From Oscarella lobularis (Eukaryota; Porifera; Homoscleromorpha; Homosclerophorida; Oscarellidae), in assembly GCF_947507565.1 (NCBI RefSeq), contig NC_089193.1, positions 1,116,001 to 1,180,000 on the forward strand: a stretch of 64,000 nucleotides of DNA, in the 5' to 3' direction. The stretch's first letter is position 1. Each line of letters begins with the position of its first letter. Under the pieces are notes generated by a model, which was given only the letters and a program-made list of their open reading frames with translations, ran no database searches and was not told the origin of the DNA. Shown one piece after another: positions 55,495 through 64,000 of the stretch. The translations under genes and the position numbers were made by a program.

Positions 55495-56478
55495 TGAGTG
55501 CAACTATCGCGATGACTTAGCAGAACTACGTTTGGTTTCTTTGTTCTATTGGTCATTGATGCATACAATGAAGTAAAGATCTTTAGTAGTATAGAGAGCG
55601 GCGGCCATCTTGGATGACGCCAGAACTTTTCGTTTTGGTTGAAAAGGCTCATTCGCTACGCCTTCTACCGCACTCTCTTGCGTTTGCTTCCAGAAGCACA
55701 GTGGAAAAGATAATCGCTTACGACTGTACAGAATCGTGGACATAAAACATGCCCAAATTACCTGACAATCCATTAAAAGATAGTCGAAAGCACGTGGCGG
55801 CTGCTAGCCAACGTTCGAGGGAAGGGAGCTATAACCTGCTAACCTCTGCAACGCCCTACCCTACTAGCAGCCGCCAACTAAACCCTAATGCAAGGGAAGG
55901 ACCCGTACACACTATCGTAGTTATGCAACGAGTGCTGATACGTTCTCAACTACCTGCTCTAGAGCCAGATGCTGTCCGTCTACACTCTCTGCGTCGTACA
56001 TACCGTGGGAGTTTCATGCATGCTATGCCACTAAGCCTTCGCATGAGCCCCAACCCGCCCTCGATTAGACTGGCAGAAATCGAGTCCTAGTGTTTAGATT
56101 CGATCGGAAATCTGACTATGCCCAAAACGAGGCCAGTGGCACAGCATGCAATTAATCTCTATGCACGATGCAGAGAGACCCGCCCCTAAGTGCATGCCTA
56201 CATTGGGGACCCCAAAGGAATATGCAAACCTTGCGATCCATTCATTCTTCTTTCAGCGCCGAAACTGACACAAACCTAGTAAACGCATCTAGTGAGACAC
56301 AGTCATGAGCATTCCTAAAGCGTTTAGACGCGCGATGTGAAAGTAGAAGAGTAAGCGCGATGCGTACGATCGTGGGTCCTATATAGGGACCCTCGAAAAA
56401 AATCTCGTACAGTCGCCAAGAGAAAAAGTCGTTTAGAATGGTATAAGAATAATCGCGGAAGCCGTTGACGTCGGATTG
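55495..56478. other. Intergenic with a 13-bp inverted repeat
   Basis: No gene is supported. TGGCGGCTGCTAG (55795-55807) and its exact reverse complement CTAGCAGCCGCCA (55864-55876) flank 56 bp and could form a hairpin. A 113-codon frame at 55749-56090 spans it but has no recognisable similarity. Confidence 0.5.
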
Positions 56479-59400
56479 CTAACCAGGGAGCAGATGCGTC
56501 GTCTCCGTCTTGCGTGCAAAGGGGGCGGAACCGTACAAAGAAAACTGGTTAGGGTCGACGAGGCAATTTTCTTGCACGACATCCACAGTGGCTGGTCCAT
56601 CTAAACAAAAAATCTATATGTACTTCATACTCACGTAAAACTCACTCAGTGAGAAGTGCTCGTCCCTCTGAATTTCACTTCTTGCATTTTCGATGGCGTG
56701 CTTCAGTGCAAGCAAACAGGAGCAAGACATGCACATGGGCGGCTCTCCAACAGCTAGAAAACGGTAAAATATTAGTTCCTCGTAAAACCCCCACCCTTGC
56801 CTTTGGATCGAAGAATGCCGAGCGGATTTGGTGCATCTTTAAGAAACGCAATTCTGAAGTCAGCAGGGATATCCTTCGAAGACGGCGGCTTGTATTCCTG
56901 TATATGCACGAGCTCAATTTAGAAGCTACAATTACAACGTAGCACCTACCCAAGTGTTCGAGGTCAGCAGCGTTCCCGTAGTGGGATCTCGAACGAAATG
57001 CTCGGTCAACCAATAGCCGATGCCCATTGCAAAAGCCCCTTGAGCTTGTCCAACGTCAATTTCAGGATTCATGCTACGATAAAAAGAGTTTGGCTAGCGT
57101 AGATGACTATTTGACGTGTACCTCTCTCCACAGTCATACAACATGTCTGTGCGAATTAGTTCGTGTTCGCCTGTCAGCACGTCGAGTTCCACTTCGGTGC
57201 AAGTGACGCCATACGTGCAATAGCTGAACGGTTGCCTTGAAGTCACATCCACCCTTTCAAACACATCAATTATTAACGGTGTTCATAAATAAAGAACTTC
57301 TCACCAGCCTTCAGCAGTGAGATTAATTCCCATTTTGTAGCTCTGCTCAACCACCTGTGGCCAAGTCGCTGTGGCCGGTAGTTTGGCCCTGGCCGCCTTC
57401 ATTCTGTCATTAAGCACTTGGCAGGCAGAAAGAATAGCCTGAAAATGAGTGAAAAAAAGAAGAGGAAAGAGAATCGCGGACATACCGCGCAGTTTAGCTC
57501 ACTGCCAACGCTGCCACCCGTCGTACTGTCTAAAGATATCAAGTCGTCTGCTTTACCATTCAAAAGGTGCGAACCCCTATGCTTACTATTTGCACCAATC
57601 AATGAATACGATGGCTTGATTTTGATTAGGCTTATATCGTCGACGCCCAAAGTAGACGCGGCCACTTGGACAATCTTAGACCACAAGCCCTCGATTCAAT
57701 TACGTGCACGTCGTATTTATCTACCTTGGTATTGAGACCCTGTCCCATTTCTATACCTCCCGTCGATATAGCAACCGATCCGTCCCCAGCATAGGCGGAT
57801 ATCACACAAGTGAAGGGAGCCCCACTTAGAATAACTCCAAATTTCAAAGGAACAACGGAAAGACCTTTCTTCTTCCAACGGTTCTCCTTCACGAGAATTA
57901 AAGGATCGAAGACTGCCTCTCGTCATTATTTACCTTGTTGAACGTTTGAATGGCTGCACTTCGCGTTTGGAAGTCGCTCGACGTAATCAGTTGAGTCCAC
58001 AGCGAGGAAATGCTGCAGTAGGGCAACTGCTGCCCATACGGCGTGATCTGCCCCTTCTGATATAAATTTATCACTCGAACTTCCTCCGGCGTCTTTCCCA
58101 AAGTCTTGGCAACGTGCTCCATAATTGACTCCATAGCAAAAATCGACGGCACCGAACCTAATAAGAAAGTGAAAAAGGAAGAAAAAGTAGTCCCTTGCTG
58201 GTACCAACCAGGGGATCGGCATGCAGTGTTGCTCGGCGTGTGGGTCTTGTACGCTTTGCTGATCACTTTCCAGTGAGGACAGTAATAGGCTAAATAACGA
58301 AATGACGGAAGGCATCTATTGGCCATCCTTCTCTCAGTTAACCATTGTCAAAGAAGACGTCGTAGAGAAATAGAATATCTCCATTTGCCGTAAATCCGCA
58401 GTCGGCCGAAACGGAAACAATCACGGCGTTGAGTTTTCCATCGTCGTCAAATCCAATCTATTAATTAAACAGACATTAGAAGTTAGAGGAGACTCTTCGC
58501 TACTCCATTGATTACCTGATACTCTGACAAATAGGAAGGCCGACAACCAAGCATTCGCATATTCGAGTCGATGTCCATCAGCACGCGAACAGGTCTGTCA
58601 GGCAATCAATTTTATTCGGAGTACCTTATGCGAAATCCCGACGTTCGTCACCTTTTCACGACCGAAGCGGCGAGAGCGGCACCGCACGAAATTTGCTGCG
58701 CGTTGTTGATCTTTCCGCCGTAGCCACCGCCAATTCTTTTGACGCTAACGTTCACGCTGACGAAGACGAGACGTTTCATTCATCGTCTCTGGCATTTCCT
58801 ACTGACTTGCCTGCTCTCCGTTATGCCCAGTACCTGCGCAATTGCCCTTTGGCAATGATCAACGTATTGCGTCGACGATACAACGTCGTAGCCGTCTTCG
58901 ACAGGTACAACGAGAGCCCTCTATAGAAGACAAAGACAATCGATTTTGCACAGTACAGATGAAAAGCCGTGCCTGGGTCTCCATATAGAAATGATACTGA
59001 GGACCGCAAAATATTTCACCGGATATTTGATGCTTACTGCTCTTCAATGCATCTTTTCGTAATTGAAACGTTCCGTTAATGCGAAGAAAAACGTCATTTC
59101 AGCCTATTACCCATTGGGTCCCCATCTCCTGATATGACTGGGGTCGAAGTGTTTAGCAGCGTGCCGGCTTGAATCGCTTCCTTGATCGTCAGCACAAGCG
59201 GTCCGAGGGACTTGTACGTTCCTTTGACGGCTAACGCTGCCGCGTTCGCGTGAGCCTGAGTGTCCGCCACGACCATTCCCAACGCTTGGCCGGAAAATTC
59301 CACAGTCGATCCGACGGGGACAAAGAGCTAAATAATAATAATAAATAAACCAAGAGAATATTATGTTCTATAGAGACTGTGTACAGGTTCAGCGTACTGA

Positions 59401-62400
59401 GAAACGACCACGTCTTTTGGCCTCCAATTGTTTTCAGCCGGAATATCACTGGGCAGGACGACTCGCAGTACACCAGGCATAGCCTTGGGAAACGAAGGTA
59501 AAAAATGAAATTTCTAGATACAGTACCGTTCAAAAGCTTTAGCCTCCTACGCTATCTGGTCATTGTTGTGATCTACTCTGACGATGATTAAGTTAAACAG
59601 TCAGCGTAAAGCCAACTTCGAACTGAGGCCCCTTTTCTAATGTAAGAGATGCGTCGTTTGACCGTTAAAATGTCAAAAAACGCGTCTCCTTCACGTAGCA
59701 AATTTTTAAAAATTTAAAAAAAAGGTTACGACACTTGATACAAATCTCACGGAAGACGGTGCTATGGAGATTTATCCGGTATCAGAGGTATCTCACAGGC
59801 GCAGCGGAACTATTGGACTAGGAAGGCCGGAGCCCTTGTCAAGTGAGGAGAATGACCGGCCACCGGGCAGTGGTCAAACCCTTGGGGAGAGTTTCCAACT
59901 CCCTTCTATCCTAGCCAAGAGCTCATGCTCCTGCTACTGATAGGTATATGGAAACGCTGGGTATATATACAACAACCCTGCCTGGGTCACTTCCACTGCA
60001 GCTGTTCGCCACAAAAAGTGCGCTGATCGAACTAAAACCACTCTCAATCGACCGCAAATACGTTTCTGACCACAACCGCGAATGAATTTTGTCGCAAATC
60101 AATCTAGAAACGCGAAAAAACGAAAATAAAACGCGTGCCACGTACGCAAAACACGCCCTGTCACGCTACACATGACGTCAGTTGTAAGACGCATGACAAA
60201 ATGGTCTATACGAGCAAGTAGAGGCGAAAAATCAGCCGCGAAGTCAATTGGAGATCTATTCTAAAGACATTCAGTCGCTATTTGGACGCGAAAAGCGAAC
60301 GGATACGAAGAAACGGCAATGCGCTGGGTCAGCAAAATCAAGGCGCTACATGTCGGCTCTATCTATAGCAGTTGAACGTGCGCTACACAAATGAACATCA
60401 AGCGGGAGAAGGATTTCTCAAGGACGCCTAAACTTTTGAACGATACTGTAGATATATATAGTCTCTTGCCGTAGCGGCCGATGTATCCAGAAAAACCAGA
60501 GTGGAATTAGCCTACGTCAGACAGAATTTTCAATCGTAATCCACTTGTTGCTGCATTAATGGTCTTCCAAACCTGTGTGGAAAGAATAAAAGCTCCGTGA
60601 ACTTCATTTGGATAGGACGGAATGTCGTTGAGGTACTGAGCCTCTCCTGACGCCTGCAATTGTCTAATTTTCAATGGAAAATACGACTACGTTCTCGTGC
60701 AAACCTGCAGGGTAGCCGTAATCTTTGGCATGGGCTGCGTGAGCGGATATTTCGACGAATCCGAGCTATAGGTTTCAATTCCCGAGCTCAAAGGGCGATC
60801 GATGCTTCCAGAAGCTGACGCGAGCCGAGCCGAAACGCCTGGCACAACAGACAAGTAGAACTAAGGAAGACAAGACTCAAAACTATTAGTGCCAAATCCC
60901 AGCGTGATGATGACGTGCCTTATAAAAGAGAGACATAGCCAAGGACTTGCGATAGTCAGCACTAGAAGATGCTGGCGGCGAACGCGGCTTGATTTCAAAT
61001 GAAAGACACGTTAACGCTCCTAGAATCAAAAAATCAGTAACCATGTGCCAAAAACGAGTAAGAAAGGAAAACTAGAGCCTTAGTCTGTTGTACCCTTGAG
61101 CGTGTCAAGCTGCTTGAGATCTTTTCCAATCAGATACTTTTCCGTTGACGTTGCTCGATACTTGAGACATCGAACAATAATCGTATAGACTATTCGTCGA
61201 GATTAGCTCCGTTTGGCCTTACCGTGCGCGCGGCTATGCCACCGTAGACAAAGCACATTCCCGACGGACTAAGCTTCGATCCCGATTCGGTCACTTTCAT
61301 AGAAAATCCCGCGTTGACGTAGGCGTGAGCGTTCTGGTAGCGAGGCATGATTTTGTACGCTGCAAATTTTTCATCGGTGTCTTCAGCCGGAATCATAAGA
61401 CTGACAATCATCTATTGCACGAGCACTACTTATTGTATCATGCGTTCTTTCTTGCAACAACTTACTTTTGACGTCATGTCAGTAACAAGAAACTCGGCAA
61501 TATCGTATTCTTTTGCCTCGGCGCCTTCAACTAAATTCGAGATTTTCGTTTGCATGCGAAATTTGAAAATGTATAGTATTTTGAACCGATGTTGAGAGAT
61601 GCTCCTGCAGCCTGCATGATCGTGAGAACGTCCGAGGGAAAGTCGTCGTGAATGTGAGAAAGCATTATATTGCCAGCCCACGTTCCAACCTAGAGCACTT
61701 GTACCTACCACCATCTAAGCTAAAACGCTAATATAGGCTCACATTTCTGACAGGAAAATTTGCAATCTGAGAGTGAGACTTTATAGTTTGACCATATCAA
61801 TCTCATGATGAATACCTTGAGTAAATGTTGTGCCAATGCATCGAACTTTCCTCCCGACTGACTATTTTCCATAAGAACGTCAATCAAATTCGACAGCGTC
61901 ACTGCAGCTCCAACGGTCAAGTATTTCCCAGTTGAATTTTCCCCAACCTAACGAGGACACGTAATGCAAGGCAGATACCTACTTCACATAACAACGCACA
62001 GACACCGTCTGAAGAGCCTCAATATTCATCAAAGAAACGCGAACTGGTGGAGACGGTTCAAACTTAAACACACCTTAGTCAGACGAAAGAGTTGACAATT
62101 GATTATAAGGTGCTTGATCTGCCTCTTACCCTTTCCTGTATCTCCAGCCACAAGAGCTATTCCAGAACTCCTGTACGTTTGCAGGAGTGAAAGTGCATCG
62201 TCAACGTTGGCCGGTGCAAACCACGTTGAACCGTCGGGAGTCAGAATCTGCTTCACTGTTGTCAAAGAATTTCTTGCACACTTTTGGTTACAGCCGTTGC
62301 AGTTCTCGCTGCACGCCGAAATATCCTAAAAAAACAGACGTCTGTTCAGAGACGATTCAATCGACAAGATTATTGCCTACTTCGACGTCAATAGGATGTT

Positions 62401-63274
62401 CATCTGCCGCAAACGTCGCCATAGCATCGAGAATACCTCGATACCCTGTAGCAATACCCCAATTAGAAAACATATGCTGCTATCGTAATATCGTGGCTCA
62501 GTGCACATATGTACCTGTGCATCTACATATATTTCCGTCAAATTGATCTTCGATCTCCTGCTTCGTTGGCTTGGAATTGTTCTTCAAAAGACTGTACATG
62601 GACATGACCATGCCAGGCGAGCAGAATCCGCACTGGCTGCCATTGTGCTGAGCCAAACGCGCCTGAATGGGATGAAAACCGGCTGACGAACTAAAAGAAC
62701 ATGATTGCATAAAAAAATTCCAACTCGATTCCACGACGTACTTTCCGATGCCTTCAGTCGTTTGAAAAGAGCACGAATTTGCAGACAAAATCGGAAATAA
62801 ACACTACAAAAGAACGCGTGTCAAATACCAGAGAAAAAATAATAAATTAAATTGAACTACTGAATTGACAGCTATCGTCGTTTCTTTTTTCGTTATTGGA
62901 TCGTTTCGAGTGAGAGCGACGACGCAGGCACCACAGCCGCCCTCCTGGCACATGTGCTTCGTTCCTTTCAGACTCGGTTGCGACTTGAGCCAATCGTTCA
63001 ACGTCAGCGACGGCGACGCGTTTTCGACCGTATACGAGGTGTCGTTCACGCGAAAAGTGACGCTAGTCAGCGGTTGGACGCCATTCGACGTCGATTTGGC
63101 TCGAAATGAGACCGAGTTGCTGCAGTGGGGGCATTGGCCTCGATATTTTCCCACTGCGACGATATCCGACCCCGGTTTGAGTCTGAAAAGGTTTATGAGC
63201 AACTTCAGGAAGCAGCGGAATACGTTCGCTTGCCTTGTTCGGCAGAAAGGACACGAAAACGCTGGAGTACTCAT
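56479..63274 (-). CDS. Aldehyde oxidase / xanthine dehydrogenase-family molybdoflavoenzyme, full-length
   Basis: About 17 exons. 2Fe-2S domain: SLKGTKHMCQEGGCGACVVA (about 62960), GSQCGFCSPGMVMSMYSLL and NICRCTG (62650-62520). FAD domain: GSTWFAPANVDDALSLLQTY, GIALVAGDTGKG, VGAAVTLSNLIDVL, NVGTWAGNIMLSHIHDDFPS. Hammerhead and Mo domains: ATLQASGEAQYLNDIPSYPN, QALGMVVADTQ, GGIEMGQGLNTK, VGEPP. CQEGGCGACVV and GNTG-like GDTGKG lean to invertebrate aldehyde oxidases rather than XDH. It oxidises aldehydes/N-heterocycles in cytosol. The ATG at 63274 adds an N-terminal stretch with CPFC and CPHC pairs; the start is uncertain. The C-terminus differs from copy 1: after QFSL it reads on (YGSAPFARKTETTH) to a stop at 56479. 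CACGTG at 63293-63298 is 18 bases upstream. One intron carries a transposon. Confidence 0.85.
56537..59340. repeat. Copy 2 of ~2.8-kb near-identical segmental duplication
   Basis: Partner of 50615-53444. Intron sequences are almost unchanged, for example AATCAATGAATACGATGGCT and CCTCGATTCAATTACGTGCA in both. This copy continues upstream into the complete gene. Confidence 0.9.
59519..60450. mobile_element. Non-autonomous Tc1/mariner-type element (MITE-like) in an intron
   Basis: The left end TA|CAGTACCGTTCAAAAGCTTT and right end AAACTTTTGAACGATACTG|TA are imperfect inverted repeats of about 20-25 bp flanked by TA, the target duplication of Tc1/mariner transposons. The body (59521-60448, 928 bp) has no transposase frame that I can see. 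It lies inside the ~1-kb intron between the exon MPGVLRVVLPSDIPAENNW (59482-59370) and the exon GEAQYLNDIPSYP (about 60640). Confidence 0.75.
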
Positions 63275-63366
63275 GCTTTTGTTTATGCTGGCCACGTGAC
63301 TAAGACCACACAGTACAATTGATTTATTACATACATGTATAATCCTCTCTGCTGCAAGTGTTCGAG

Positions 63367-64000
63367 TTACATAATACAACATCCAGCCTCCTGCTTCTTC
63401 TTCTTCTTCTTTTCTCTCTCTGCCATCAGCTTTTCGTATTCCTCCAAGTCTTTGAAATAGGAAGGAGGCGGATATTGATTTTCGTCGACGTAGCGCAGAT
63501 TGTCGCCTTCGAGCAGTTTGAATTCCGGACGCCGTTGCATCGCCGAGTGGTTGGTTGCAATGAAGTGAAGACACCAGTCGCCGAGCTGTCGAGCATTGTG
63601 CATCTGACACGTCAAAAGCAAACCTAAAAAACGAATGAAAATGCTCGTACTGTAAAAGAGATGCACTGCTATTATACCTATGACGTCAATATCTGCTTCA
63701 GCTATGCGATTCGTCGTCGCTCTGTCGACTTCCTTGGTAATGTAGAGCTCGCAGAGAGTGACGAGACGGGGCAAACAGAACTGATTAGCCACGACGAGAA
63801 GACCAACAGAATCAGTGTCTTCAATAGGAGCGTGATCAGTGTAGAGATACTCGAGCAAAGCGAGAAAACATTCGAGCGACGTGCTACTAATCTCAACCTA
63901 AAAAAGAATGATTCTGAGAGCAAGCAGGGGGAGAGGGGCTCCTCCTCTTACCTCCTTCGTACGACTTTCCGCAAAACTTCCGCCGAACATTGCCGCCATG
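63367..64000 (-). CDS. RHOBTB-family protein, C-terminal part, runs off the right edge
   Basis: Three exons are visible: AAMFGGSFAESRTKE (about 63952-64000), then EISSTSLECFLALLEYLYTD, ANQFCLPRLVTLCELYI (second BTB domain), then LTCQMHNARQLGDWCLHFIA, DENQYPPPSYFKDLEEYEKL and a Lys-rich end KKKKKQEAGCCIM. The QxHNARQLxxWCLHxI block is the signature of RHOBTB proteins, which pair a Rho-like GTPase with BTB domains and act as CUL3 adaptors. The protein ends CCIM, a CAAX box preceded by polylysine, so prenylation is expected; among human paralogues I recall this only for RHOBTB3. The GTPase part lies beyond the window. Confidence 0.88.

Noticed and set aside
55749..56090. 113-codon plus-strand frame as a gene
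   Set aside because: No domain, spans an inverted repeat, no splice context, low-complexity composition.
62865..63299. Plus-strand 144-codon frame opposite the aldehyde oxidase 5' exons
   Set aside because: Exact antisense of the 2Fe-2S domain exons; shadow frame.

Overview
The window is nuclear DNA of an animal, most likely a sponge or another early-branching metazoan. Genes are dense, introns are mostly about 50-65 bp with GT...AG ends, intergenic gaps are often under 150 bp, and the proteins are clearly metazoan (RHOBTB, BAZ1B/WSTF-type remodeller, DNAAF1, MEGF-like receptors, a RIG-I-like receptor with a death-effector domain). The species cannot be fixed from the sequence alone. One 200-N gap (53445-53644) shows that this is a draft scaffold.

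Layout. 1-4100: GID8 (5' part only) and TNPO3 share a 55-bp divergent promoter, followed by two diverged LC8 dynein light chains. 4100-6790: gene-poor, with two families of tandem repeats. 6788-18505: housekeeping and organelle genes, namely DNAAF1 (ciliary dynein assembly), RPS11, a mitochondrial TFAM-like protein with four HMG boxes, two tandem prenylcysteine oxidases carrying an ER-retention RDEL end (one frameshifted), ER hexose-6-phosphate dehydrogenase (H6PD) and ELP5. 18706-39054: two tandem ~10-kb paralogues encoding giant type-I membrane receptors: signal peptide, N-terminal GON domain, EGF, Cys-rich, FN2-like, LamG-like, Gly-rich, WSC, CBM-like, about 20 EGF modules, one TM helix and a tail with two NPIY motifs. 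39518-46515: a BAZ1B-like chromatin remodeller lacking its PHD finger, and a p24/TMED cargo receptor.

46599-50454 is the most interesting part. A leaderless 284-aa protein whose C-terminal half resembles an IL-1-family beta-trefoil, with a caspase-like DEYD|A site just before it, is transcribed divergently from a DED-RIG-I-like receptor. Only 95 bp separate the two start codons, and those 95 bp contain a GAAACTGAAAC (ISRE/IRF-type) element. I propose an ancient RNA-sensing, caspase and cytokine module. The individual domains are read from sequence; the pathway is inference.

50615-63274: an aldehyde oxidase/xanthine dehydrogenase-family gene, plus a nearly identical partial copy separated from it by the gap and a divergent kinase-like gene. 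A ~930-bp Tc1/mariner-type non-autonomous element sits in one intron. 63367-64000 is the 3' part of a RHOBTB gene with a CAAX end.

CACGTG (E-box) palindromes lie within about 125 bp upstream of the start codon of many of these genes, suggesting a common proximal promoter element in this genome.
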